A stretch of DNA of 64,000 nt from JAVDCA01 sp035293985 (GCA_035293985.1 DATGLS010000052.1:620001-684000); one strand, 5' to 3'. Shown: positions 55,180 to 63,841, counted from the stretch's first letter. Notes: generated by a model from the letters alone, not told the origin. Translations and numbers: made by a program.

Positions 55180-56538
55180 TCAAGATGCCGACAACAGCGG
55201 CGACCAAGCCGGATCCGAGGCGTAGCTCGGCGTCGGAACCTTGAGCTCGTTGCGGCCCGTGATGTCGATGGTGAACAGCGAGGGTCCCGAGTTACCGCCG
55301 GGATCGCGGAAGAACATGAGCACGCGACCGTTCGGCGCCCATGTCGGACCCTCGTTGTGGAAGCCTGCGGTGAGAATGCGCTCACCGGAGCCATCGGGGC
55401 TGATCACGCCGATCGCGAACTGGCCGTTCGCCTGGCCCGTGAAGGCGATCAGGTCGCCGCGCGGCGACCACACCGGCGTCGAGTGATTGCCCTGGCCGAA
55501 GCTGATGCGCTGCGCCGGCCCGCCGTTGGCCGCCATGACGTAGATCTGCGGCTGCCCGCCGCGATCGGATTCGAAGCAGATGTGCGCACCGTCGGGCGAA
55601 TAGGAGGGCGCCGTGTCGATTGCGGCCGTATCGGTCAGCCGCGTCGTCGCGCCGGACTCCAGATTCATCGCGAACAGGTTGGCATTGCCGCCGCGCTGCA
55701 GGCTCATGATCACGCTGCCGCCGTCGGGCGAGAACCGCGGCGCGAACGTCATTCCGGGGAAATTGCCGACCACCTTGCGCTGGCCGCTGGCGATATCGAG
55801 GAGATAGACGCGCGGCTCGCCCTCGCCATACGACATGTAGGTGAGGCGTTGCGCGGCGGGCGAGAAGCGCGGCGTGAGCACGAGGTCTTCGCCGCGCGTG
55901 AGATAGCGCACGTTGGCGCCGTCCTGGTCCATCAGCGACAGGCGCTTGACGCGCCGCTCGGCCGGGCCGGTCTCGTCGATGAAGGCGACGCGCGTGTCGA
56001 AATAGCCCGACTCGCCGGTGAGCCGCTGGTAGATCGCATCCGAGATGATGTGGCCGATGCGCCGCTCCTGGTCGGGCGTCGCCGCGAACTGCCTGCCGTC
56101 GAGCTGCTTGCCGGCAAGCACGTCCCACAGGCGGAATTGGGCGCTGATCTGGCCGTTGCCCGCGCGCCCCACGCGGCCGACGACGAGGGCCTGCGCGTTG
56201 ATCGAGCGCCAGTCGGGAAAGCGCGGCATCGCATCGAAATTGACGATCTTCTCGATGTAGGCGTTGGGGTCGATCGGCGCGAACATGCCGCTGCGGGCGA
56301 GGTTGTTGGTGATGATCTCGGTGACGGTGCGCGCCGGCTCGGCATCGGCCGGTGAGGCGGGGAGAAATTCCGGGATGGCGATCGGCAGCGGCGCGACGTT
56401 GCTCCCCTGCACCTGGACATGCGTCTGGGCGCGTGCGCGCGGCACGGCGAGGCCCGCGACAGCCGCGGCTGCGCCCGTCACCATCACGTGCCGCCGGCTG
56501 ATGGCGCTGTTCGTCATTCCGCTTCTGCTCTGCCGCAT
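55180..56538 (-). CDS. tolB: Tol-Pal system protein TolB
   Basis: The 452-residue periplasmic protein has an N-terminal alpha/beta domain and a six-bladed beta-propeller of TolB repeats such as LTPRFSPAAQRLTYMS, FAPRFSPDGGSVIMS, TAPSYSPDGAHICFES and STPVWSPRGDLIAFTG. It links TolA to Pal. The signal sequence contains ISRRHVMVTG followed by an Ala-rich stretch, resembling a twin-arginine signal. ATG 56538 has GAGG about 10 bases upstream; ATG 56517 is also possible. It follows tolA after 38 bases. Confidence 0.95.
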   Translation of the reverse strand: MRQSRSGMTNSAISRRHVMVTGAAAAVAGLAVPRARAQTHVQVQGSNVAPLPIAIPEFLPASPADAEPARTVTEIITNNLARSGMFAPIDPNAYIEKIVNFDAMPRFPDWRSINAQALVVGRVGRAGNGQISAQFRLWDVLAGKQLDGRQFAATPDQERRIGHIISDAIYQRLTGESGYFDTRVAFIDETGPAERRVKRLSLMDQDGANVRYLTRGEDLVLTPRFSPAAQRLTYMSYGEGEPRVYLLDIASGQRKVVGNFPGMTFAPRFSPDGGSVIMSLQRGGNANLFAMNLESGATTRLTDTAAIDTAPSYSPDGAHICFESDRGGQPQIYVMAANGGPAQRISFGQGNHSTPVWSPRGDLIAFTGQANGQFAIGVISPDGSGERILTAGFHNEGPTWAPNGRVLMFFRDPGGNSGPSLFTIDITGRNELKVPTPSYASDPAWSPLLSAS

Positions 56539-56576
56539 CGAACCGATACCTCGATCATCAAGTGTCGTCCCGCCGC

Positions 56577-57560
56577 TCACCCACCGAACATCTGACTTGG
56601 ATCGAAATCGACGATGATGTCGCTCCAAATCGCATACTTGGCGGGCGGCAGGAAATTGAACGGCGCGCATTTACGCACCGCGCGCAGCGCGCTTTCCGAT
56701 GCGACCTCGAACACCGGAAGCGTGCTGTGGTTCGTCACCACCGGTTCGGCCGCGAGGGATCCATCGCGCTTGAGCAGCATCCGCACCGAGACGACCAAGT
56801 TACGCGCGTTTTGCACGCCGACCGGCACATCCCAACAATCTCGCAGCCGAGCCTGCAGCGCCGCGAACTCGTCGGCCGACAGCGTCATCGACGAGCCCGT
56901 CGAGGTGCCGAGCGTCGCGGTCTGATTGAGCGTCGCGCCGGTCGTGGCCGTGCGCTGCGGCGCGCGCTTGTCGAGCAGCGCGAGGCGGTTCTCGATCGAC
57001 GAGGTGTTGAACTTCTCCTGCTCGCGCTTCTTGGCTTCGAGCTTCTTCCTCGCCTCCTCCTTCTTCTTGGCTTCGAGCTTCTTCTTCGCCTCTTCCTGCT
57101 TCTTCGCCTCTTCCTGCTTCTTGGCGTCTTCCTGCTTCTTCGCTTCTTCTTCTTTCTTCGCCTCGTCGCGCTTGAGCGCTTCGGCGATCGCATCGGGCTT
57201 CGGCGGCGCAGGCTGCTCCGCCGCAGGCTTCGGCGGGTCCGGCGGCTTGGGCGCGGGCGGAGGCGGCGGATCGTCGGTGCTCGCCTTGATCTCCTGCTTG
57301 GCCACCTTCGGCGCCGGGTCCTTGACCGGGCTAGGGTCGCCGATCTCGTCGACGATCGGCTTCGGCGCATCCGCCTTCGCGGCGTTCTTCGCCCCTCGCA
57401 TCATATGCGACAGGTCGTCTTCCGAGATCGTGTCGACCGGGACGACATCCATCTGCGGCAGCAGCGGCTTGGAGAAGGAGATCCAGCCCAACATCATCAG
57501 GATCCCCACGACCGCGACCGCGGCGTGGGCACAAGTCGATATGGTGAGGCCGGTCCTCAT
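56577..57560 (-). CDS. tolA: TolA, cell envelope integrity protein
   Basis: The 327-residue protein has one N-terminal membrane helix (AVAVVGILMMLGWISF). A long Pro-rich then Lys/Glu/Ala coiled-coil domain (repeats of KKQEEA near residues 135-185) spans the periplasm. The C-terminal domain of TolA/TonB fold has a Cys pair (RLRDCWDVP and RKCAPFNF). It transmits the proton-driven motion of TolQR to TolB and Pal. It lies 10 bases downstream of tolR. Confidence 0.93.
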   Translation of the reverse strand: MRTGLTISTCAHAAVAVVGILMMLGWISFSKPLLPQMDVVPVDTISEDDLSHMMRGAKNAAKADAPKPIVDEIGDPSPVKDPAPKVAKQEIKASTDDPPPPPAPKPPDPPKPAAEQPAPPKPDAIAEALKRDEAKKEEEAKKQEDAKKQEEAKKQEEAKKKLEAKKKEEARKKLEAKKREQEKFNTSSIENRLALLDKRAPQRTATTGATLNQTATLGTSTGSSMTLSADEFAALQARLRDCWDVPVGVQNARNLVVSVRMLLKRDGSLAAEPVVTNHSTLPVFEVASESALRAVRKCAPFNFLPPAKYAIWSDIIVDFDPSQMFGG

Positions 57561-57570
57561 CGCGCCTGCA

Positions 57571-58032
57571 TCACGATTCCCGTTCCGGCAGCGTGACCAG
57601 CTCGAGCTGGTGGAAGCCGGCGGCCTGCAGCATCCCGAGCACGCGCGCCACCGTGACGTATTGCGCGGTTCGCGCGCCCTTGACGTAGATGCGCTCCTCG
57701 GTGCCGCCGCCGCGCGCCGCGGTGACCGCCTTGAGCTTATCGACGAGCTGGGCCATCGGCAGCTCGCTCGTCTCCGAGCCGAGGAAGATCTGCCCCTTGT
57801 CGTTGATGGTGAGCACCAGCGGCTCGTGCTTGGCCTGGCTCAGCGCCTTCGCCTGGGTCTCCGGCAGCTCGATCGGGATGCCGACGGTGAGCAGCGGCGC
57901 CGACACCATGAACACGATCAGCAGCACCAGCATGACGTCGACCATCGGCGTCACGTTGATGTCGCTCATGACCGCATGGCGGCGGTGCCTTCGCTTGCCG
58001 ACCGCGTTACCCGCGGTACCGCTCATCCCCAT
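57571..58032 (-). CDS. tolR: TolR, ExbD/TolR family
   Basis: The 153-residue protein has a basic N-terminus, then a single membrane helix with the proton-carrying Asp in INVTPMVDVMLVLLIVFMV. The periplasmic domain shows VGIPIELPETQA and PLVLTINDKGQIFLG. It works with TolQ to energise TolA. It starts 18 bases after tolQ. Confidence 0.95.
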   Translation of the reverse strand: MGMSGTAGNAVGKRRHRRHAVMSDINVTPMVDVMLVLLIVFMVSAPLLTVGIPIELPETQAKALSQAKHEPLVLTINDKGQIFLGSETSELPMAQLVDKLKAVTAARGGGTEERIYVKGARTAQYVTVARVLGMLQAAGFHQLELVTLPERES

Positions 58033-58050
58033 GGTCTTCGGTCCCCCCGC

Positions 58051-58719
58051 TCACCCACGCTCGTCGATCTGTCGCGACAGGATGGCGGCAAACTCGTCGG
58101 CGAAGCCCTCCATACGCTGGGCCTGCTTGTTCACCTCGGACGAGAACTTATTGTAGAAAATGGTCGCCGGTATGGCCGCCATCAGCCCGATCGCGGTGGC
58201 GAACAGGGCCTGGGCGATGCCCGGCGCGACCACGGTGAGCGAGGTGTTCTGCGAGGCCGCGATCGCCTGGAAGCTCGTCATGATGCCCCAGACGGTGCCG
58301 AACAGGCCGACGAACGGGCCGGCCGAGCCGACCGTCGCCAGCACCAGGAGCCGCCGCTCCATCCGCTCGATCTCGCGCGAGATCGTCACGTCCATCACCT
58401 TCTCGATGCGCATCTGCAGGCCGGCGATGGAGCGCGCCTGGGTCTCGAAGCTGCGCTTCCACTCGCGCATGGCTGCGACGAAGAGCGCCGCCATCGACGT
58501 GTTCGGCCGCGCCGAAAGGGTCCGGTAGAGCTCCTCGAGCGACTGCCCCGACCAGAACGCCTGCTCGAAGCGGTCCATCGATTTGCGCGTCTTGCTGAAC
58601 AGCACGAGCTTGTCGATCACGATTGCCCACACCCAGATCGATGCCACCAGGAGGCCGATCAACACCGAATAATTGACAATCCAGTGGAACTGGAGAAAGA
58701 CGTTGAAAATCGGGTCCAT
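58051..58719 (-). CDS. tolQ: TolQ, MotA/TolQ/ExbB proton channel family
   Basis: The 222-residue protein has three membrane helices. The pore helices carry GSAGPFVGLFGTVWGIM and APGIAQALFATAIGLMAAIPA, typical of TolQ. It forms the pentameric motor around a TolR dimer. ATG 58719 (MDPIFNVF) is chosen because the upstream in-frame ATG at 58872 adds 51 atypical residues. It is the first gene of the tolQRAB-pal-cpoB-tilS series. Confidence 0.95.
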   Translation of the reverse strand: MDPIFNVFLQFHWIVNYSVLIGLLVASIWVWAIVIDKLVLFSKTRKSMDRFEQAFWSGQSLEELYRTLSARPNTSMAALFVAAMREWKRSFETQARSIAGLQMRIEKVMDVTISREIERMERRLLVLATVGSAGPFVGLFGTVWGIMTSFQAIAASQNTSLTVVAPGIAQALFATAIGLMAAIPATIFYNKFSSEVNKQAQRMEGFADEFAAILSRQIDERG

Positions 58720-59045
58720 AGGCGCGTCCTTCCGGCTCTCCTGCAGATGCGTGCGGACCGGGGGCGGCGCAATTTGCTGACCTGCAGGAGGCCCCCGGCG
58801 GCATTCGCAACCAGTTCCGCCGGCACCCGAAATTCGCGTGCGGAACCGAGCCGGCCATCCCCACGGGGCCACGAATTCCGCCCGAACTTGTCCAAACTAG
58901 GGCGCCACACGCGTCTTGGCGCGCCCAACAGGCACGATGTGTGGTTAACGGTTGGTTACCGGCGCGGCGGCCCAAAGGGGCCTTGCGCCGCAACGACTTG
59001 CAAAGAAATCCAGACCCGCGCGGACCGCCCCTCGAAAACCATCCG
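58720..59045. other. Divergent 326-base region upstream of tolQ and the DUF6498-like gene
   Basis: There is no coding content. It should hold the main promoter of the tol operon (minus strand) and that of the plus-strand membrane protein. An AT-richer patch near 58938-58960 (TGTGGTTAACGGTTGGTTACC) is the best place for promoter elements, but no clear consensus is visible. Confidence 0.4.
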
Positions 59046-59795
59046 ATGAGCACCTCCACCTCACCATCCGCCGTGGCCACCCCGCCGCTCACGGCGCTGC
59101 TTTATCCCTCGACGCTGATCCTCATCAGCGTGAACCTGGTGCCGCTGGTCGGGGTGCTCGCCTGGGGCTGGGACGCCTTCCGGCTGCTGATGCTGTACTG
59201 GATGGAATCGGCGATCATCGCGTTCTGGACCATCGCCCGGATCGCGACGCTGCCGGCCGGCGCCATGGGGCCGCTCTACGTGAACGGCCGCCCGACCAAC
59301 TCGCGATTCGCGATGACGCTGTTCTTCGTCGTTTTCATCGGTGCCTTCATGGCCGGGCACCTGCTTTTTCTGTGGGTGATGTTCGCCGGCGAATGGCGCC
59401 AGCGCATCCACGGCCCGTCCGATTTCTACGCCCAGATCATCGTCGCCAGCGGTCTGTGGGGCGTGCTGCTGACGCTGTTCGTGAGCCGCGGCCTGTCTTT
59501 CCTCTTTCACGTGCTCAAGCCGGATTTCATCCTGGCGATCGAGAAGCGCATCCCGATCCCCGGCTTGCCGCGCCCGGCAACGGAGCCGATCGATCCCGGC
59601 GGCCTCATCGGCGGCCTGCTCGGCCGCATCGTCCTGATGCAGATCGCGATCATTTTCGGCGGCTACGTGGCGCTGCTGTTCGGCTCGGTCGCGCCGCTGT
59701 TCGTCCTGGTGGTGATCAAGACCGCCGTCGATGCGCTGCTCCACATCGCCGTGGACGTGCGCCCGCACCCGAAGCCGGCCGCCGCAGCGGTCTAG
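59046..59795 (+). CDS. DUF6498-like multi-pass membrane protein
   Basis: The 249-residue protein has about six hydrophobic segments. LLYPSTLILISVNLVPLVGVL and RLLMLYWMESAIIAFWTIARI near the N-terminus resemble DUF6498. The function is unknown. ATG 59046 precedes the first helix closely. It lies on the opposite strand between ybgC and tolQ, and its stop codon overlaps the ybgC stop by 4 bases. Confidence 0.7.
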   Translation: MSTSTSPSAVATPPLTALLYPSTLILISVNLVPLVGVLAWGWDAFRLLMLYWMESAIIAFWTIARIATLPAGAMGPLYVNGRPTNSRFAMTLFFVVFIGAFMAGHLLFLWVMFAGEWRQRIHGPSDFYAQIIVASGLWGVLLTLFVSRGLSFLFHVLKPDFILAIEKRIPIPGLPRPATEPIDPGGLIGGLLGRIVLMQIAIIFGGYVALLFGSVAPLFVLVVIKTAVDALLHIAVDVRPHPKPAAAAV

Positions 59796-60241
59796 CCGCC
59801 CATCGCGGTTCGCAGCGCCTTCGGGATGCGCTGCGCCTTGCCGCCGGACACGAAGGCGACCCGCACCTGCGCCTCGACCAAGGTGTCATCGCCGCGCGCC
59901 ACCGTCTGGGCGAGCGTGATCGAGGCGCCCTTCACCTCGGCGGGTGTCGTCGTCACGGTGAGCACGTCGTCCATGCGCGCGGGCGCGAGGAAATCGAGCG
60001 TCATCGAGCGCACCACGAAAGCGAAGCCGGGCGCCTCCTTCTCGGCTTCCTCGAACAGGCCGCGCTGATCGGCGCCGAGCAGGCGCAGGAAGTTGGTGCG
60101 GCCCCGCTCCATGAAGCACAGGTAGTTGGCGTGATAGACGATGCCGGAGAAGTCGGTGTCCTCATAGTAGACGCGCACCGCCATCACGTGACGGCCGTCG
60201 CGGATCTCGCCATCGAGGTTGATTGCAGGCGGCTCGGTCAT
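59792..60241 (-). CDS. ybgC: Tol-Pal-associated acyl-CoA thioesterase YbgC
   Basis: The 149-residue hot-dog-fold thioesterase has the 4-hydroxybenzoyl-CoA thioesterase signature YEDTDFSGIVYHANYL with its catalytic Asp, then RSMTLDFLAPARMDD. It hydrolyses acyl-CoA thioesters in the cytoplasm near the membrane. In most bacteria it is the first gene before tolQ; here the oppositely oriented membrane-protein gene separates them. Confidence 0.93.
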   Translation of the reverse strand: MTEPPAINLDGEIRDGRHVMAVRVYYEDTDFSGIVYHANYLCFMERGRTNFLRLLGADQRGLFEEAEKEAPGFAFVVRSMTLDFLAPARMDDVLTVTTTPAEVKGASITLAQTVARGDDTLVEAQVRVAFVSGGKAQRIPKALRTAMGG

Positions 60242-60351
60242 CGGCGGAACTCTTCGTCGATATCAATGCGGCCGTCGATCACCGCATGATGACGAATAGC
60301 ATGCCTAAACGCCGTCGCAATGACGCGCTCGCAGCAGCCCGTGGTGGCGCG

Positions 60352-60729
60352 TCAGCGCCACGGCACGTCCTTCTGCATCGCCGCTTCCCAATGCCGACCA
60401 TCGAAATACTTGAGATCGATCGCCGCCAGATCGATGTCGTCGATGCAGCGCGCGTTGACGTCGATCTTGTCCGGGTCCGAGCGCGGCACGTAGAACGCAT
60501 GGATGCCGCACACCTTGCAGAAGGTGTGCCTGGCGACGCCGGTGTTGAACGTGTACGTGGCAAGGTCATCTTTGCCGCTGACGAGCTCGAAGCGCTCGGG
60601 GGGCACGATCAGGTGCAGAATGCCTTTCTTGGTGCAGATGGAGCAGTTGCACACCGTGACGCCGTCGAGGTCGGCGGTGACGCGAAAGCGCACGCGGCCG
60701 CAATGGCATCCGCCTTGCATCGTCTTCAT
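60352..60729 (-). CDS. GFA-family zinc protein (glutathione-dependent formaldehyde-activating-like)
   Basis: The 125-residue protein has the GFA zinc pattern: Cys8 and Cys10 (GGCHCGRVRF), Cys27/29/32 (CNCSICTKKG) and Cys71/74 (FCKVCGIHAFY). Members bind zinc and some bind glutathione S-adducts; the true role is mostly unknown. ATG 60729 begins right at the motif. It starts 4 bases after the ruvB stop, so it is likely the last gene of the ruv operon. Confidence 0.87.
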   Translation of the reverse strand: MKTMQGGCHCGRVRFRVTADLDGVTVCNCSICTKKGILHLIVPPERFELVSGKDDLATYTFNTGVARHTFCKVCGIHAFYVPRSDPDKIDVNARCIDDIDLAAIDLKYFDGRHWEAAMQKDVPWR

Positions 60730-60733
60730 CGGA

Positions 60734-61783
60734 TCACGCCTCCTCACTCTCGCCGAACAGGCCGAACTGCGCCGGATCGCGTGCGGGCTCGGCGAGCCCC
60801 AGGTGCCGGAACGCATGGCCGGTGAGCAGGCGCCCGCGCGGCGTGCGCTGGACCAGGCCCTGCTGGATCAGGAACGGCTCGATGATCTCCTCGATCGCGT
60901 CGCGCGGTTCCGACAGCGCCGCCGCGATGGTCTCGACCCCGACCGGCCCGCCGCCATAGTGGAGCGCGATGGTCGTGAGATAGCGCCGATCCATGGCGTC
61001 GAGGCCGGCGCCGTCGACCTCGAGCGCGATCAGCGCCTTGTCGGCGAGCTTTCGGTCGATCGCAGCCGCCTTCTCGACATGAGCGAAGTCGCGCACGCGA
61101 CGCAGCAGCCGCCCGGCGATGCGCGGCGTGCCGCGGGCGCGGCGGGCGATCTCGTTCGCGCCTTCCGGCGTCATGCCGATGCCGAGCACGCGCGCGCCGC
61201 GGTTGACGATCAGCTCGAGCTCGGCCTCGGTGTAGAAGTTGAGCCGGATCGGAATGCCGAAGCGGTCGCGCAACGGGTTGGTCAGGAGCCCGGCGCGCGT
61301 CGTCGCGCCGACCAGGGTGAACTTGGCGAGATCGATCTTGACCGAGCGCGCCGCCGGTCCCTCGCCGATGATCAAGTCGAGCTGGAAATCCTCCATCGCG
61401 GGATAGAGGATTTCCTCGACCGCCGGATTGAGGCGGTGGATCTCGTCGATGAAGAGGACGTCGCGCTCTTCCAGGTTGGTGAGCAGCGCCGCGAGGTCGC
61501 CCGCCTTGGCGATCACCGGCCCGGAGGTGGAGCGGAAGCCCACGCCCAATTCGCGCGCGACGATCTGCGCCAGCGTGGTCTTGCCGAGGCCGGGCGGGCC
61601 GACGAACAGCGCGTGATCGAGCGCCTCATGGCGCGCCCGCGCAGCCTCGATGAAGACCGAGAGATTGGCGCGCGCCTGCTCCTGGCCGATGAACTCGGTG
61701 AGTCGCTGCGGGCGCAGCGAGGCTTCCGCCACATCCTCGTCGCGGCGCTCGGGCGAAACCAGCTTGCGCGGCGTGCTCGTCAT
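60734..61783 (-). CDS. ruvB: Holliday junction branch migration helicase RuvB
   Basis: The 349-residue AAA+ motor begins with LRPQRLTEFIGQEQ. It has Walker A GPPGLGKTT, Walker B LFIDEIHRLNPAVEE, sensor 1 VGATTRAG and the C-terminal winged helix with GLVQRTPRGR. It drives branch migration together with RuvA. ATG 61783 lies 4 bases after the cdd stop. Confidence 0.97.
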   Translation of the reverse strand: MTSTPRKLVSPERRDEDVAEASLRPQRLTEFIGQEQARANLSVFIEAARARHEALDHALFVGPPGLGKTTLAQIVARELGVGFRSTSGPVIAKAGDLAALLTNLEERDVLFIDEIHRLNPAVEEILYPAMEDFQLDLIIGEGPAARSVKIDLAKFTLVGATTRAGLLTNPLRDRFGIPIRLNFYTEAELELIVNRGARVLGIGMTPEGANEIARRARGTPRIAGRLLRRVRDFAHVEKAAAIDRKLADKALIALEVDGAGLDAMDRRYLTTIALHYGGGPVGVETIAAALSEPRDAIEEIIEPFLIQQGLVQRTPRGRLLTGHAFRHLGLAEPARDPAQFGLFGESEEA

Positions 61784-61787
61784 GCGC

Positions 61788-62225
61788 CTACCATCGCCCC
61801 GATCCGCGGACGTATTTGTTCGGCAGCAGCTCCGCGATGGTCGCGACCGAGGGCTCATCGCCGTTCGGCACGATCACGCGCGCTTTGGCGTCGTAGTCGT
61901 GGATGATCTCACGGCACGAGCCGCAGGGCGAGACCACTGCGATGGTCTGGTCCTTCTCGTCGGGCTTGGGATGGCGCACCGCGACGATGGTCTCGATGCC
62001 CTGGTCGCCCGCCTCCGTGATGGCGCGGCCGATCGCCACCGCCTCGGCGCACACCGCCATGCGGCCCAGATACGCGTCGATGTTGACGCCCGTGATGATG
62101 CGTCCGGCGCGCGTGCGCAGCGCGGCGCCGACCTCCTGCCATTCGTTGCGGTAGCGCTCGCTGATCGCCTTGCGGGCGGCCGCGATCAACGCCTTGTCCT
62201 TGGCGGTGAGCTTGCCCCCGCTCAT
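61788..62225 (-). CDS. cdd: Cytidine/deoxycytidylate-type deaminase
   Basis: The 145-residue zinc deaminase has the zinc/proton motif with Cys59 and Glu61 (VCAEAVAIG), and Cys101 and Cys104 in SPCGSCREII. Conserved NIDAYLGR matches the homotetrameric cytidine deaminase group, including blasticidin-S-type deaminases. It probably salvages cytidine to uridine, though other aminated substrates are possible. Its ATG overlaps the ruvA stop (ATGA) and ruvB follows after 4 bases. Confidence 0.85.
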   Translation of the reverse strand: MSGGKLTAKDKALIAAARKAISERYRNEWQEVGAALRTRAGRIITGVNIDAYLGRMAVCAEAVAIGRAITEAGDQGIETIVAVRHPKPDEKDQTIAVVSPCGSCREIIHDYDAKARVIVPNGDEPSVATIAELLPNKYVRGSGRW

Positions 62226-62839
62226 CGGGCGAGTTCCTTGAGCGCGGCGCGGATCAGCCGCGCCGTGTCGGCGCCATCGCCCGCCGCTTGCGTTGCGGCC
62301 GCAACCGCGGCCGCCGCCTGCGGCTGACCATAACCGAGATTGACCAGCGCCGAGACCGCATCGGCGACCGGCCGCGGCGCGCTCCGCTCCTCGATGGCGC
62401 CGGACAACCGCACCACCGCCGGATCGACCGCGCTCAGGGCCGGCGCCTTGTCCTTGAGCTCGGTGACGACGCGTTCCGCGACCTTCGGTCCGACGCCCGG
62501 CGACCTTGTGATCATCGCCTTGTCGCGCAGCGCGATCGCGCTCGCGAGATCGGACGGCTTGAGGGTGGAGAGAATCGACAGCGCGACCTTGGTGCCGACG
62601 CCCTGCACGGTCTGCAGCAGCCGGAACCACTCGCGCTCCCCGTCGGAGAGAAATCCGAACAGCCGGATCTGGTCCTCGCGCACATGCGTCTCGATCGCGA
62701 GCGTCACCGCCTGCCCCTCGCCCGGCAGCGCCTGCAGGGTGCGCGCCGAGCAATGCACCAGGTAGCCGACCCCATGCACGTCGACGACGATAAAGTCCTC
62801 GCCGTAGCTGTCGATGATGCCCTTGAGCTTGCCGATCAT
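62222..62839 (-). CDS. ruvA: Holliday junction branch migration protein RuvA
   Basis: The 205-residue protein has the OB-fold domain I (MIGKLKGIIDSYGEDFIVVDVHGVGY). Tandem helix-hairpin-helix motifs follow (VQGVGTKVALSIL and SPGVGPKVAERVVTEL). The C-terminal domain binds RuvB. It forms a tetramer on the junction. Its ATG overlaps the ruvC stop (ATGA). Confidence 0.97.
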   Translation of the reverse strand: MIGKLKGIIDSYGEDFIVVDVHGVGYLVHCSARTLQALPGEGQAVTLAIETHVREDQIRLFGFLSDGEREWFRLLQTVQGVGTKVALSILSTLKPSDLASAIALRDKAMITRSPGVGPKVAERVVTELKDKAPALSAVDPAVVRLSGAIEERSAPRPVADAVSALVNLGYGQPQAAAAVAAATQAAGDGADTARLIRAALKELAR

Positions 62840-63345
62840 GGGAGGGCCGCGATCCTGTGCACCACGCTCTGCCGGTGATGGGCGTGGCAGATCGCGATCG
62901 CCAGCGCGTCGGCGGCATCGTGCGTCTTCGGGTCCGCCTTGGGCAGCAGCACGCTGATCATGACCCGGATCTGCGCTTTCTCGCCGTGCCCCGCCCCGAT
63001 GATGGTCTTCTTCACCAGATTGGGCGCGTACTCGGCAACCGCAACCCCGGCGCTCGCCGGCGCCAGCAGCGCAACGCCACGCGCCTGCCCGAGCTTGAGG
63101 GTCGCCGACGCATCCTTGTTGACGAAGGTCGCCTCGACCGCCGCCTCGGCGGGGCGGAATTCGTCGACCACCCGCATCAGCCCGGAATGGAGCGCTACCA
63201 GCCGATTGGCCAGCGCCGCCTTGTCGTCCGAGGCGACCGAGCCGCAGGCGACGTAAATCAGCCGATTGCCCTCGACATCGATCACGCCCCAGCCGGTGCG
63301 GCGGAGCCCCGGGTCGATGCCGAGGATGCGAATCGGTTGCCTCAT
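62836..63345 (-). CDS. ruvC: Holliday junction resolvase RuvC
   Basis: The 169-residue RNase H-fold nuclease has catalytic Asp in ILGIDPGLRRTGWG, Glu in AVEATFVNKDA, and the Asp cluster in THDAADALAIAICHAHH. It cuts junctions with RuvAB. It is the first gene of the ruvC-ruvA-cdd-ruvB-GFA string, separated from yebC by about 500 bases. Confidence 0.96.
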   Translation of the reverse strand: MRQPIRILGIDPGLRRTGWGVIDVEGNRLIYVACGSVASDDKAALANRLVALHSGLMRVVDEFRPAEAAVEATFVNKDASATLKLGQARGVALLAPASAGVAVAEYAPNLVKKTIIGAGHGEKAQIRVMISVLLPKADPKTHDAADALAIAICHAHHRQSVVHRIAALP

Positions 63346-63841
63346 CCAGGGCCTTGATAGCCCCCCCGGGGCGCCGGGCCTAGAGAGGAGGAATCAGGAA
63401 GGCGCAGAAGCTGCTTGAGTCAAGCGGACTAGGTTCGACCAGACTCGTCGGGCTCGTCCCGCAATTCTCCTGGCTTGACCGGCAAGGGAAAGAGGGCCGA
63501 CTTATCGGCGCCGGGACCTCTCTCGAGACAAACGAAATACCGTCCTGATCGCATCGGCACTCAGGCGATTTGCCAGTGAAATTTCGATCCTGACCGTAGC
63601 AGTGTTCTCGGTTCGACTGCCGCGTTCGGCCCACCAGAACGCCGATGCGTTGACGATCGACCGGGCGTTCGTCGACAAGAGGTAAACTAGCCGCGGTCTG
63701 ATCGAAGCAGATCAGGAACAGGTAGTAAGGAATCGCGATAACGGGGCGAGAGACGATCAAGTGGTCTGCACATACGCCGACGCCAGCTCATCGAGCAGAT
63801 GATCGCGCGGCAGCGCCATGCCCCACCCCCGAAAGCGAGCC
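63346..63841. other. Gap between yebC and ruvC, AT-richer, with no intact gene
   Basis: About 500 bases between yebC and ruvC. Base composition from about 63400 to 63740 is less GC-rich than the flanking genes. A 126-codon minus-strand frame (63380-63760) has many Cys, Ser and Pro residues, no family resemblance and no ribosome site, so it is not called. A short remnant at 63757-63819 is listed separately. Confidence 0.5.
63757..63819 (-). pseudogene. Short N-terminal remnant, possibly DUF4365-like
   Basis: The minus strand from ATG 63819 encodes only 20 residues, MALPRDHLLDELASAYVQTT, before a stop. The pattern LSxAYVQ near the N-terminus resembles DUF4365 proteins. It probably marks a truncated gene that once lay between yebC and ruvC. 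The assignment rests on a few residues. Confidence 0.25.

Noticed and set aside
63380..63760. 126-codon minus-strand frame between yebC and ruvC
   Set aside because: No ribosome binding site, odd Ser/Pro/Cys-rich composition and no recognisable family; treated as decayed DNA.
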